Shown here: positions 23,401 to 34,150 of the stretch, piece by piece
Layout: the number at the start of each line of letters is the position of its first letter
Numbering within the stretch: the stretch's first letter is position 1
DNA from: Fidelibacterota bacterium
Lineage (GTDB): Bacteria; Fidelibacterota; UBA8477; JABMPR01
Length of the DNA stretch: 38,406 nucleotides
Reading direction: 5' to 3'
Assembly (NCBI GenBank): GCA_018650795.1
Contig: JABIFG010000182.1
Coordinates: 1 to 38,406, forward strand
Translations under genes and position numbers: made by a program
Notes under the pieces: model-generated
What the model was told of the DNA's origin: nothing
The model's input: the letters and a program-made list of their open reading frames with translations, nothing else
The model's database searches: none

Positions 23401-24411
23401 TTAATCCGAGTATGCTGACCAGGTGCTGCGAGTTCTTCCAGCGAGTGGGATGAGATCAACATTCATGCTTTCCGGTAATTCATTTCGCAATTCAGAAATT
23501 TTCAGGATATCGAGTTGCTTTTCAGCTCCGCTCCGGATTCGAAATATGGCATCACTGGGTAATTCTTGAGCCTCAGCTTGTATAGCTCGCATAAGATGAT
23601 GCCTGTCCAATAAATTTGATGGGAGTGTCCATTGATACATGGGTCGAGCCGGTAGCGCACGAAATTCCCATTCAATCTTATGCTTTGATAAGGTCAGGAT
23701 GAAGAAGCCTTTCGTCTCAAGCCTTTCAGCAAATGAAGTCCGCTCGATAGATCCAGAATATATGAGGGGTGTGCCTGATGTACTCCTTAAGACTTGCTGT
23801 CGATGAATGTGTCCGCTAAGCACCAAATCCAAATAGTCTGGGAACTGATCCCGCCCAATCACATCAGCTCCTTTTCTGAACGTATAGTTTTGCACTCCCA
23901 CCAAAGCATTCTCGATCGACTGGTGCATGCATAATATACTGAGAGCCCCTGGTGTGCTCCCAAACCCGATCTGGTTGAGCTGAGTTGGAAATTCTTGTTG
24001 AATATTGTGGCGGATATTGGGAAATCCACTCCAGGTCACATCTACCCCATTCATTTCCATTGGAAATGACCTGGGTCGATCAAAAAGATGGAAATTCTTG
24101 TGACGAAAGAGTGGCGATGCAGGTAATCTGGATCGTTCGTGGTTACCCGGTACAATGAACATGTGGATGCCACGCTCCAATACAGGTAACAATGGTTCAT
24201 AGGTTTTTTGTATAACGGGCATTGGGATTTTTGATCTAAAGAAAACATCACCACCGTGAACCAGAGCATCTACACCCTCCTCAACCGCAGTATCTAATAT
24301 GAGCTGGTAGTTATTAAAAAAATCCCAACCCCTCCTCCGGCGACTTATTCGGGGTCTAATGGGGAAATCAAAACCAAGATGAGAATCTGCAAAAAAGAGG
24401 ACTTTAACCAT
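23401..24411 (-). CDS. Metallophosphoesterase, SbcD/Mre11-like nuclease
   Basis: A 336-residue calcineurin-like phosphoesterase. Metal-ligand motifs are complete: Asp9 and His11 in 'FADSHLG', Asp55 in 'VHGGDVFF', Asn90-His91 in 'VPGNHERS', His163 in 'CMHQS', and His201 and His203 in 'LSGHIHRQQ'. This pattern and 'GTPLIYSGSIERTSF' fit the Mre11/SbcD DNA exonuclease group. A C-terminal capping-type domain follows from about residue 240. No SbcC/Rad50 ATPase is next to it, unlike the usual sbcDC pair. Instead it follows the PAS kinase by 14 bases and precedes the UvrC-like gene by one base. A DNA end- or single-strand-cleaving role is inferred. Confidence 0.88.
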   Translation of the reverse strand: MVKVLFFADSHLGFDFPIRPRISRRRRGWDFFNNYQLILDTAVEEGVDALVHGGDVFFRSKIPMPVIQKTYEPLLPVLERGIHMFIVPGNHERSRLPASPLFRHKNFHLFDRPRSFPMEMNGVDVTWSGFPNIRHNIQQEFPTQLNQIGFGSTPGALSILCMHQSIENALVGVQNYTFRKGADVIGRDQFPDYLDLVLSGHIHRQQVLRSTSGTPLIYSGSIERTSFAERLETKGFFILTLSKHKIEWEFRALPARPMYQWTLPSNLLDRHHLMRAIQAEAQELPSDAIFRIRSGAEKQLDILKISELRNELPESMNVDLIPLAGRTRSTWSAYSD

Positions 24412-24425
24412 GGCGTACTTTAGAT

Positions 24426-26597
24426 TTAATCTTTGTCAATGAGGTCAAATCTGAGTGAAAAGTGAGTACCCTTTTCCTGAGTGATTTTCATGGATCCACC
24501 GAGTTGTTCGGTGAGAATTCTTACAATACGCAAACCCATGGTCTGGGTTTCTTCAAAAATCATATCCCGGCTTAGACCGATGCCATTATCCCAAATTTCA
24601 ATTTTTGCTTCGCTGTCACCAAAAACCGTGGCGGATACCCATATATCACCTTCCCGTTTATCCGGGAATGCATATTTTATAGAATTTGTAACAAGTTCAT
24701 TCACAATCAATCCACATGGGATGGCTTTACTAATATCCAGCCTAATCTCTTCGATTTGTTGGTGAATGTGTATGCGTTGGGGATCTATTTCATAGAAGTT
24801 ATTGAGTTCAAATATTAACGAGCTGATATATTTTCCAAAATCAACTTCAGACATATGCTTTGATCGGTAAAGCTTATCATGAATCAAGGCCATGGTTCTA
24901 ATTCGATTTTGGGTCTCGCCAAATATTTCAAACAAGTGCTCATCCCCCACATAATCTGCTTGAATATTGAGTAGACTTATGATGACCTGCATGTTGTTTT
25001 TAACCCGATGATGGACTTCACGGAGTAGGAGCTTCAGATCTAATTCTGCTTTTATCACATTTGAGATGTCCCAGATAATACCTGAGAAGGATACTGGCTT
25101 TCCTTCAGGATCTCTATTTATAGCGCTGTAATCACCAACCCAAATATAACTTCCATCCTTTTTTTGAAGCCGGTAAGGGGCCACTTCAAACGCCGTATGC
25201 CCATTAGCCACAGCAGCTCGAGAAGTTTCTCGAACGGCATCTATATCCTCGGGGTGAATAAATTTAGATGGTACCATATTGCCACTCATAAACTCATCCA
25301 CCGTATAGCCGAGAATTTTTTCTACATTCTCACTTACTGATAACACTGAGTCATCTGCAGAAAATGCCCATTTGATGATCATGATTGGACCGGCCATGAA
25401 AATCCTGCGTTCTTCCAATTGGGCTTTCTGAAGCTTGCGCTTGTCCGCTTCAGCGAGACGGGTACTGGTCAAATCTTCCATATTTGACTGGGCGCCTACC
25501 ACTTCACCTTCTGCATTCAGGACGGGCGAGATAATGAGCTTAAAATGGATTTCCTTACCCCAATTTGATTCATATTCACCAGCAAATGAAACGATCTTGT
25601 TTTCTGATATGCTCTCCTGGAATTTTCCGGCTATACCCGTTTCAATCAGGGGCTGGAACTTAAATATATTGAAACCCTGAGTAGCTTCTTTGGAGGGGGA
25701 ACCGAGCATATCCACCATTCTTTGGTTCACCTCAACAATATTCCCATCCCTATCGATTCTTAAAATTCCAGTTGGTGAGTTTTCGACAAGATCTCGAAGG
25801 CGGCGTTCCTGTTCAATGGAATCTCGCTGAGATACCTGCTGTGCTGTCACATCATAAATATAGCCTAATATCCCGATGACCTGGCCCGTATCATCACGCT
25901 GGATATATGCATAATCCTGGACCCAGATATATGCTCCATTTTTATGTCTCAATCGATATGGAAGCACCAACATTACATTTGATCCCTGAGCAAGGATAGA
26001 TTGGATATGATTCTGCAATCCTGGTCTATCCTCTTCGTGGACAAGATCAGCATATAGAATTTTTCCCTCTAAAAATTCAACGGCTTCATATCCCAACAAG
26101 TCTTTCACATTTTCTGTAATATTGATTAAGGCGTTTTTATCGCTCACCGGCCATTGGATCGATACCACCGGTCCACTAAAAAACACCTGTCGTTCAGCTA
26201 ACAGTTCCATTTCCTTGGTTTTGAGCTCTGAGATATCATCTACTACGCCATCAATAAACAGATTGTTACCTTCAGCATCTTTAACCAGAACAGATGAGAC
26301 CCGGCCATGGAAAACTGAGCCATCTTTCCTTTTTAATTTTGTTTCCCTGTTGCGGATATTCCCACTGGACAATATCTCTTTGCTCATCTCTACTAGATCC
26401 ACGGGATCGAAATAAAAGTCTATCAAGGATATGGATTTAATCTCTGACTTATCTTTGTAACCAAACATCTTGATGAAAGCCGGGTTCACATCAATAATAG
26501 ATTCTGACCCTTCTAGATTTGCCCGAAATACTGCCGTATTCAAATTATCCAGTATGGATGTTGTATTTCCATCAGCGAAAGTATGCTTTGACTTCAT
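24426..26597 (-). CDS. Cytoplasmic histidine kinase with four PAS domains (HisKA_2 type)
   Basis: A 723-residue sensor kinase without membrane segments. PAS domains lie at about 12-125, 135-252, 265-380 and 395-515. The second and fourth are close internal copies sharing 'GP', 'ENV..(I/L)LGY', 'PYRL..K(N/D)G.YIWV.DY' and so belong to the PAS_3 type. The HisKA_2 segment 'REVHHRVKNNMQVIISLL' (526-543) contains the likely phospho-His (529/530). The ATPase has an N box 'NELVTNSIKYAF' (633-644) and a G1 box 'DNGIGL' (670-675). HisKA_2 kinases often signal to stand-alone or non-DNA-binding receivers; no response regulator is present here. The kinase leads a three-gene run with the two nuclease-like genes. 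Confidence 0.93.
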   Translation of the reverse strand: MKSKHTFADGNTTSILDNLNTAVFRANLEGSESIIDVNPAFIKMFGYKDKSEIKSISLIDFYFDPVDLVEMSKEILSSGNIRNRETKLKRKDGSVFHGRVSSVLVKDAEGNNLFIDGVVDDISELKTKEMELLAERQVFFSGPVVSIQWPVSDKNALINITENVKDLLGYEAVEFLEGKILYADLVHEEDRPGLQNHIQSILAQGSNVMLVLPYRLRHKNGAYIWVQDYAYIQRDDTGQVIGILGYIYDVTAQQVSQRDSIEQERRLRDLVENSPTGILRIDRDGNIVEVNQRMVDMLGSPSKEATQGFNIFKFQPLIETGIAGKFQESISENKIVSFAGEYESNWGKEIHFKLIISPVLNAEGEVVGAQSNMEDLTSTRLAEADKRKLQKAQLEERRIFMAGPIMIIKWAFSADDSVLSVSENVEKILGYTVDEFMSGNMVPSKFIHPEDIDAVRETSRAAVANGHTAFEVAPYRLQKKDGSYIWVGDYSAINRDPEGKPVSFSGIIWDISNVIKAELDLKLLLREVHHRVKNNMQVIISLLNIQADYVGDEHLFEIFGETQNRIRTMALIHDKLYRSKHMSEVDFGKYISSLIFELNNFYEIDPQRIHIHQQIEEIRLDISKAIPCGLIVNELVTNSIKYAFPDKREGDIWVSATVFGDSEAKIEIWDNGIGLSRDMIFEETQTMGLRIVRILTEQLGGSMKITQEKGTHFSLRFDLIDKD

Positions 26598-26778
26598 AGG
26601 TGTCTCACTTTACTCGAATCCTGAAAAAGGACAATTAACGAAACTTCTATAAGATATTCAAGATATGCATTCAAGCGAGATTGAAGTGTGAAAAGACTGC
26701 AACAGCTTAGGACCGATATTCTTGCTAAATCCAGGGGAAAACCATTCACTTCGTGTGGAAATCACTTAGGTTAACAGC

Positions 26779-28215
26779 GTGGAAGCACAAAATTTCATAA
26801 GATCATGGCCAAGCCTGTGGCTTTGGATGCAATATTTGCATAAACAACTCATTGGTAATGAGTTGGGTCTTGCTTATACCTACAGAAAAGGTCGTCTTAA
26901 TATTCAATTCCTCGATGCAAATAAAGTGTTTTTGCTCTCCTGGGAAAAGAAGGGTAACCAAGTCCTTCTAACATCTTCACAATCATCTTCCCTCCCCCGC
27001 AAAAGAGTTGAAGTCCTACGTAGAATCCCTGCGGGTTCAACAGTGAGATATGTCTATATGCACTCACATGACAGGCTCCTCAGGATTGACCTTAGCAACG
27101 ATGATCAGCTCATTATTGGTGCCTACCCGGGTGCAAACAATGTGTATTACCTTTCATCAAAATTACACCAGGATAGTTTTCTTAAACATGATCAGCTTCC
27201 GCCTATTGAGGATAGTTGGCTGGCCCCTACAGACACGCTACCTGCATCAATTCCGGGAGGCAAGGTGACACATACCCAACTGATGGACGCGAAAAATGGT
27301 TTATCCATGGATTGGGATAATTCTACCCTCAACTTTGGATCCGACGAAAGTGGAATGGCAAAGAATATCAGTGAGTTTGTCATTGATGTATTGAAACATG
27401 CCCATAAGCCCAAACAGACAACAGGTGCATCTCTCCAGAAAACGTCACGAACTGTGCTTAAACGCTGGAAAAGTAAAGCCTCAAAAATCGATCTGGAACT
27501 GGCAGAGGCCAGAACCTGGCCCGAATTGAAGCTTAGACTTCAGTCACTTCAGATTGGTCTTGGCATGGGAATGGCCAGTGTTGATGGTCAACTGACCATC
27601 CCCGTGGAGTTTTCTCCTACAGGGGAAAACATTTCGATAGATGTGGAGGAAGGGCTTAGCCTCAATCAGGCTATAGAATCCACGGCGAAAAAAATCCGCA
27701 AATACCAGGGGAAACTGACCCAGTTAGAAGCTGTTCTAGCTGCCGTCCAAAGGGATGTTCATGCACTTGAACAACTCTCGGAGAAATCTGATGATAAAGA
27801 ATTGCTGAGTTTTCTTCAGGAGCATGGTGAAGCGCTTGATCGATCAGGTAAACAGCAATTGGAGCGCAAACCATATAAGAAGTATCAATCGCCTGGTGGA
27901 TTCGACATCCTGGTAGGTCGTAGCTCACAGGATAATGATACGCTGACCTTTAAGGTGGCAAATAAAAATGATTGGTGGTTTCATGCGAGACAGGTCAGAG
28001 GATCCCACGTCATCCTCCGCACAGGGAGCCAGACACCCCAACAGGATGACATCTTATCCGCGGCTAAACACGCTGCTCTTAATTCAAAAGCCAAACATTC
28101 AGGTATAGTGGTGGTTCAATATTGCCAGCGCAAACACCTTAGCAAACCCAGGGGTGCTCATCCTGGAACTGTCCTGGTCCACCAGGAACATTCTGTGACA
28201 ATCAATCTGGATTAA
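26779..28215 (+). CDS. rqcH: NFACT/RqcH-family ribosome quality-control protein
   Basis: A 478-residue protein of the NFACT (FbpA/RqcH) family. The N-terminal NFACT-N part is short but retains the Asp-Arg pair (Asp98-Arg99, 'HSHDRLLRI'), equivalent to the pair in B. subtilis RqcH that is needed for alanine tailing. A coiled coil spans about residues 295-350, with a basic linker ending 'KPYKKY'. The C-terminal NFACT-R domain has 'NDWWFHARQVRGSHVILR', 'AAKHAALNSKAKHSGIVVVQY' and 'PRGAHPGTV'. RqcH recruits tRNA-Ala to obstructed 50S subunits and adds C-terminal alanine tails to stalled chains. Translation begins at GTG (26779). It is shorter than typical members of 550-580 residues. It converges on hemW with ten bases between the stops. 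Confidence 0.88.
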   Translation: MEAQNFIRSWPSLWLWMQYLHKQLIGNELGLAYTYRKGRLNIQFLDANKVFLLSWEKKGNQVLLTSSQSSSLPRKRVEVLRRIPAGSTVRYVYMHSHDRLLRIDLSNDDQLIIGAYPGANNVYYLSSKLHQDSFLKHDQLPPIEDSWLAPTDTLPASIPGGKVTHTQLMDAKNGLSMDWDNSTLNFGSDESGMAKNISEFVIDVLKHAHKPKQTTGASLQKTSRTVLKRWKSKASKIDLELAEARTWPELKLRLQSLQIGLGMGMASVDGQLTIPVEFSPTGENISIDVEEGLSLNQAIESTAKKIRKYQGKLTQLEAVLAAVQRDVHALEQLSEKSDDKELLSFLQEHGEALDRSGKQQLERKPYKKYQSPGGFDILVGRSSQDNDTLTFKVANKNDWWFHARQVRGSHVILRTGSQTPQQDDILSAAKHAALNSKAKHSGIVVVQYCQRKHLSKPRGAHPGTVLVHQEHSVTINLD

Positions 28216-28224
28216 AAGAATTAT

Positions 28225-29382
28225 CTAGCTTGGCAGAGACATCAAGTCAGAGCTGATCTCATCAGTTAAAGCCCACCCAGTCCTGGCGATTTTTAAATGA
28301 CTATCTGAGATAACTATTTTGTCAGCCCATTTTTTGAGCATGTTATTTTTTGTGTGCAGAAGATTTTCATTATGGATCTTTGAGAACTCCTCCAAATTCA
28401 ATCCCCGGGTAAGTCTCAAACGCGTTAGAATCATCTCATTACGCGCCATAGATGGTGTAATAATTTCCGAATCCGTTGCACCTGAACCTGTCACTTTGAT
28501 GCCTTCCATATAGGTATCAAGGTTACGCAGATTCCAGGTTCTATTGTTCCCAAAATATGAATGGGCGGCAGGTCCGAACCCCAGATACTCCACACCTGTC
28601 CAATAATTCAAATTGTGACGGCACTCGAAACCAGGTTTTGCATGATTGGATACTTCATAATTGGGGTAGCCTGATTTTTCCAGGAAATCACGACCCCAGT
28701 CATACATTCCAGTATCAACTGTCTCTTCAAGCATTTTGACATGTCCAGCATCAACCCAGCGGTGCAGCGCTGTCCCCTCTTCTACGGTTAAAGAATATGT
28801 CGAGATATGTTCGGGTTGCATGGTGACTAATCGCTCCAGATCAGCAACCCATTCCTCGCGAGTTTGTCCAGGTACTGCAAAAATCAAGTCAGCACTCACA
28901 TTGTTAAAACCTGCAGTGCGAACATCATCAAATGTTGAAAAACATTTATCAACAGTATGAATGCGACTCATAAAGGTGAGCAGTTTGGATTGAAAGCTCT
29001 GCATGCCAATACTGATCCTATTTATGCCCAAGCCCTTATATGCTTTGAGATTTTCCAGGCTTGCCTCACCTGGATTGATCTCCATCCCGATTTCCATCTC
29101 CTCCCCAAGGTTGCAGATTCTTAGTAGAGCTCGCATTAATTCTTCGAGCTGATGTGGTGCCAGGAGGTTTGGCGTACCACCACCAAAAAAGATGGTATCT
29201 ATGTAATATTTCGACAAATCGAGTTCTTGCTGTTTCAATTCAATTTCATGTAGAAGACTTTTCAAATAGGCTGGGATTGAATGCTCTCGTCCCACAATGG
29301 AGTAAAAATCACAATAAGTGCATTTTGCCATGCAAAATGGGACATGGATATACAATGATAACGGTATCAACGCTTGTGTCAT
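28225..29382 (-). CDS. hemW: Radical SAM heme chaperone HemW (HemN-like)
   Basis: A 385-residue radical SAM protein. The N-terminus 'LSLYIHVPFCMAKCTYCDFYS' contains the CxxxCxxC cluster ligands (Cys17, 21, 24). Family motifs follow: 'IDTIFFGGGTPNLL', 'GMEINPGE', 'INRISIGMQSFQSKLL' and 'YEVSNHAKPGFECRHNLNYW...LGFGPAAHSY'. These fit HemW, which handles heme delivery to respiratory enzymes, better than true HemN, which has a different N-terminus. ATG at 29382 is chosen from the family N-terminus; the frame stays open to a TTG at 29493, adding 37 poorly conserved residues. No clear ribosome binding site is seen. It is divergent from guaB with about 240 bases between starts. Confidence 0.9.
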   Translation of the reverse strand: MTQALIPLSLYIHVPFCMAKCTYCDFYSIVGREHSIPAYLKSLLHEIELKQQELDLSKYYIDTIFFGGGTPNLLAPHQLEELMRALLRICNLGEEMEIGMEINPGEASLENLKAYKGLGINRISIGMQSFQSKLLTFMSRIHTVDKCFSTFDDVRTAGFNNVSADLIFAVPGQTREEWVADLERLVTMQPEHISTYSLTVEEGTALHRWVDAGHVKMLEETVDTGMYDWGRDFLEKSGYPNYEVSNHAKPGFECRHNLNYWTGVEYLGFGPAAHSYFGNNRTWNLRNLDTYMEGIKVTGSGATDSEIITPSMARNEMILTRLRLTRGLNLEEFSKIHNENLLHTKNNMLKKWADKIVISDSHLKIARTGWALTDEISSDLMSLPS

Positions 29383-29585
29383 GGGAGAATGTAGGGAGAA
29401 ATAGTTTGATTCCAATTTCCGGCTCACATTATTCTCGGCATTGGTATCGTTTCCTTTTGCATGAGGGGTGCACCAGTTTACTTTGCGTTGCAAGATGAAT
29501 GCTCACCATCCAACCTGCCGATTCTACCTTCAAAGCTTACTGCCAACCATTCTGAACCTGCGGTTTGATGGATATGCCCATATAG

Positions 29586-31082
<1,497 letters not shown>

Positions 31083-31127
31083 GTAATTGAAAAAAAATCT
31101 TAACCGATAGGTTCTACAGGAGAAAGC

Positions 31128-32405
31128 ATGAAAAACACCATCGTTGTCGGTGCTCAGTGGGGTGATGAAGGTAAAGGTAAGCTGGTCGATGTTCTTGCAG
31201 AGCAGAGTGATCTTGTCGTACGCTTCAATGGCGGGGGTAATGCAGGTCACACGGTTATGCATGCTGGCGAAACATACAAATTTCATTATATGCCTTCGGG
31301 GATGCTGCATAATAAGCAATGTATTTTGGGTACAGGCGTAGTTATCAATCCCAAGGATCTCCTTGAAGAAATCAAATCATTCACTGAAAGTGGGCATGCA
31401 CCTAAATTGAAGATCAGTGCACGAGCTCACGTGATTTTTCCTCATCATCAGCTTATTGATGCCAAGGAGGGTGGGAAAATTGGAACGACGGGTCGCGGAA
31501 TTGGTCCTACCTACTCTCAGAAGACCTCTAGAATAAATTTAAGAATCTTGGATATAATTGCTGACAATGCAATCGATCGCATCAAAGAATCATTAAGAGA
31601 TGTGCGGGAAATTTTAATCACGGATGGTATTTTCACTGAACCAGAGTTTAAAGATTACTGCGAAAGTGTATCAGTGGAATACGCATCTTATGGTGCAGAA
31701 TTCAAAGATTATGTTACGGATACTGAAGACCTGGTAAGGATCGCCAGCAATTCGGATAAGCAGGTACTATTTGAAGGAGCCCAGGGCACCTTACTTGATT
31801 TAAACTACGGGACTTATCCGTTCGTGACTTCCAGTTCAACACTTGCAGCAGCAGCCTTTGTTGGCGGCGGTGCTATTCCTGGTGTACCCATCAGAATCCT
31901 GGGTATTACCAAAGCTTATACCACCCGTGTTGGTGAGGGTCCCTTCCCTACTGAGTTGGATGGTGATGCAGCCACCAATTTGAGAGAAGCAGGTCATGAA
32001 TATGGTGCAACCACCGGTCGTCCCCGCCGTGTCGGCCATCTAGATCTCTATGCTTTAAGATATGCCATTCGTATATCTGGTATTCAAGAGCTGGCTATGA
32101 CCAAGATTGATACTCTTGCGCTTGTAAATGGTGTGAAAGCCTGCACTGGGTATAAAATAAACGGGAAAGAAATTGAGTATTTCCCAGCGGACGCTCCTAC
32201 GTTGGAACTGGTCGAACCCATTTATACCGATATTCCATATATAGCGAATCTCAGTAAGGAGGAATGGTCTGCCTTAAAGGGGAAATCCAAAGTAGATCTT
32301 CCAGAAAGTATCCAGAGCTATATTAAATTCATTGAAGATTTTGTCGAAATACCCATTAGCATCCTGTCCCATGGACCAGAAAGGAACGAAACCATTGTCT
32401 TCTGA
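31128..32405 (+). CDS. purA: Adenylosuccinate synthetase
   Basis: PurA makes adenylosuccinate from IMP, aspartate and GTP. The 425-residue protein starts 'VVGAQWGDEGKGKLVDVLAE', with the P-loop GDEGKGK (12-18), catalytic Asp13, and His41 in 'GNAGHTV'. Other motifs are 'TTGRGIGPTYSQK', 'LFEGAQGTLLDLNYGTYPFVTSS', 'GITKAYTTRVGEGPFPTE', 'ATTGRPRRVGHLDL' and 'SHGPERNETI' at the C-terminus. AGGAG precedes the ATG. Its 3' end overlaps the purB start region, so both AMP-branch enzymes are probably translated together. Confidence 0.98.
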   Translation: MKNTIVVGAQWGDEGKGKLVDVLAEQSDLVVRFNGGGNAGHTVMHAGETYKFHYMPSGMLHNKQCILGTGVVINPKDLLEEIKSFTESGHAPKLKISARAHVIFPHHQLIDAKEGGKIGTTGRGIGPTYSQKTSRINLRILDIIADNAIDRIKESLRDVREILITDGIFTEPEFKDYCESVSVEYASYGAEFKDYVTDTEDLVRIASNSDKQVLFEGAQGTLLDLNYGTYPFVTSSSTLAAAAFVGGGAIPGVPIRILGITKAYTTRVGEGPFPTELDGDAATNLREAGHEYGATTGRPRRVGHLDLYALRYAIRISGIQELAMTKIDTLALVNGVKACTGYKINGKEIEYFPADAPTLELVEPIYTDIPYIANLSKEEWSALKGKSKVDLPESIQSYIKFIEDFVEIPISILSHGPERNETIVF

Positions 32406-33732
32406 AACACTCTTCAATCTATCACCCCTTGATGGTCGTTATGCCAGCGATCTTCAAGAAGTCCAGGATGCATTTTCTGAAAGTCGTTTGATCCTTGAGC
32501 GAATCCATGTTGAAATGGTCTATTTGAAAGCCTTTTTAAAAGCCACGGGCCGCGAGGATTGGTGGAAGGATAGCTACATGTCCATTTATACGGATATTGA
32601 TACCAAGGATTTGAAAGCTGTCAAGGAAATTGAAGGTCGCACCAAACATGATGTAGCAGCAGTCATTGAATTTATCAAAGGTCAGCTACCTGAAAAAGTG
32701 CGACCCTATGTTCATTTCGGCCTGACATCTGAAGATGTAAACAATCTTGCACACGGTCTTATGATGGTCGCTGCCAGGGATATTCTGCTCAAACACCTGA
32801 AAGGTCTCATTAAGGAACTATCAGGGATTGCCAGTGACAATCGTGATCGACGTATGATCGGTCGCACACACGGTGAAGTTGCAACGCCGACTACTATGGG
32901 TAAAGAATTGGCCCTCTATAGTCTCAGATTTGCTAAAATGTACTCAGAATTAAAAGCAATGCACATTCAGGGCAAAATTCTTGGTGCCACAGGCAACTTG
33001 AACGCGTTTGTGGGTACTTATCCTGATGTAGACTGGTTTGAATTAACCCGAGAAGTGGTTGAAGAACTTGGTCTGGAACATACCCTCTTCAGTCTGCAGA
33101 TCATGCCTGGAGATACGTATGCAACACTCCTTGATTCAGTTAAAAGGCTGAGTGGTCTCCTCATCGACTACGATCAAAATATCTGGACCTACTTTATGCT
33201 GGCTTACTTATATCAGAAGGCAGATGCATCTTCCATCGGCTCTTCAACGATGCCACATAAAATTAACCCCATTAAGTTTGAAAATTCTGAGGGAAATGCA
33301 CAGCTCGCTGAAAGCTTGCTCACTTTTTTCAGTCAAAAATTTATGAAAACTCGACTCCAGAGGGATCTCACTGATTCCACAGTCAAACGAAACATTGGAA
33401 CAGCATTCGGTCATATTATCCTGGCCATTATATATGCTAAGCGAGGAACCGGTGATATCCTCATCAATGATGCTAAAATGGATGAAGAGCTGGCCAATAA
33501 TGGTCAATTCTTTTCAGAGCTAATCCAATTGGTGGAGCGTGATCGAGGAGCCTCAGATGGCTATGACCAATTAAAGAAGCAAACACGTGGTAAGAGAATG
33601 TCCTATTCGGAAATGGTAAAAATGATGACCGAGGCTGGTATAGAGCCAGAGACTATCGAGACCTATGTTAAGGGTTTAACTGGTGAAATCTGTGATAAAG
33701 CGCTTGATGAGGTCAAAAAGCTAATTTCCTGA
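32371..33732 (+). CDS. purB: Adenylosuccinate lyase
   Basis: PurB cleaves SAICAR and adenylosuccinate, acting in both IMP synthesis and the AMP branch. The approximately 453-residue protein shows 'FNLSPLDGRYASDLQEV' at the N-terminus, 'GLTSEDVNNLAHG', 'MIGRTHGEVATPTTMGKELA', and the fumarase/lyase signature 'GSSTMPHKINPIKFENSEGN' with the catalytic Ser loop (about residues 288-307). Start choice is open. ATG at 32371 overlaps purA by 35 bases but has no ribosome binding site. A TTG at 32395, with AAAGGA nine bases upstream, would give an N-terminus closer to the family and an 11-base overlap. Either way translation is coupled to purA. Confidence 0.96.
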   Translation: MDQKGTKPLSSETLFNLSPLDGRYASDLQEVQDAFSESRLILERIHVEMVYLKAFLKATGREDWWKDSYMSIYTDIDTKDLKAVKEIEGRTKHDVAAVIEFIKGQLPEKVRPYVHFGLTSEDVNNLAHGLMMVAARDILLKHLKGLIKELSGIASDNRDRRMIGRTHGEVATPTTMGKELALYSLRFAKMYSELKAMHIQGKILGATGNLNAFVGTYPDVDWFELTREVVEELGLEHTLFSLQIMPGDTYATLLDSVKRLSGLLIDYDQNIWTYFMLAYLYQKADASSIGSSTMPHKINPIKFENSEGNAQLAESLLTFFSQKFMKTRLQRDLTDSTVKRNIGTAFGHIILAIIYAKRGTGDILINDAKMDEELANNGQFFSELIQLVERDRGASDGYDQLKKQTRGKRMSYSEMVKMMTEAGIEPETIETYVKGLTGEICDKALDEVKKLIS

Positions 33733-33858
33733 TTGATTAACCTGTTTTCAGCGAGTGTAACGAACCAAACTTATTTCAGATTCCGGGATGCGTGAAAGCA
33801 GTCTAATCCTTCCGATGGCCGTCCGGAAACTGGTTGACAGGCAACAAACCCTTTTTAC

Positions 33859-34149
33859 TTATACTTTGAAATCCACTACTACAGTCTTACTGGAAACTTT
33901 GCGAAGTTCCTGAACAACACGTTGATGTTCGGGATGTTCTGCATAGGATTGGAGTCCAGCTTCATCCTGAAAAGAGGATAATAGTATCATATCCTTGGCG
34001 TTTTCCGAATCTTTGATATTAATCCCGACTTCATACGATACAATCTCAGGAATTAATTCTGGTAGTTCCTCCAATAATGTTTTTAATCTTTCAACATTAT
34101 GCTGTTTGTCTGTACCTATAAAGTCCCAGGCCACAATATGCTTGATCAT
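33859..34149 (-). CDS. Dabb-family (stress-responsive A/B barrel) protein
   Basis: A 96-residue protein beginning MIKHIVAWDFIGTD, the usual Dabb opening ('mikHiV.fk...'), followed by a helix 'NVERLKTLLEELPELIPEIVSYEVGINI', a strand 'DMILLSSF' and 'AEHPEHQRVVQEL', then a final strand. Dabb proteins form dimeric alpha/beta barrels; the enzymatic role of bacterial members is mostly unknown. The start at 34149 has GGGAG five bases upstream, inside the end of purD, and lies one base after the purD stop, so it should be translationally coupled to purD. No terminator is evident after it in the 126 bases shared with convergent purB. Confidence 0.85.
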   Translation of the reverse strand: MIKHIVAWDFIGTDKQHNVERLKTLLEELPELIPEIVSYEVGINIKDSENAKDMILLSSFQDEAGLQSYAEHPEHQRVVQELRKVSSKTVVVDFKV

Positions 34150-34150
34150 T

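Noticed and set aside
23400-23462. Upstream extension of the UvrC-like gene into the SbcD-like gene
   Set aside because: The added residues are unlike UvrC N-termini, and the ATG one base after the preceding stop fits the family.
26689-26775. A 28-codon GTG-initiated frame just upstream of rqcH
   Set aside because: Too short, no ribosome binding site, no recognisable peptide; likely chance in the divergent promoter region.
33733-33858. TTCCG/CGGAA hairpin in the purB/Dabb gap as a terminator
   Set aside because: Short stem, nine-base loop and no adjacent T-tract on either strand; only the CGAGTGTAACGA echo is notable.
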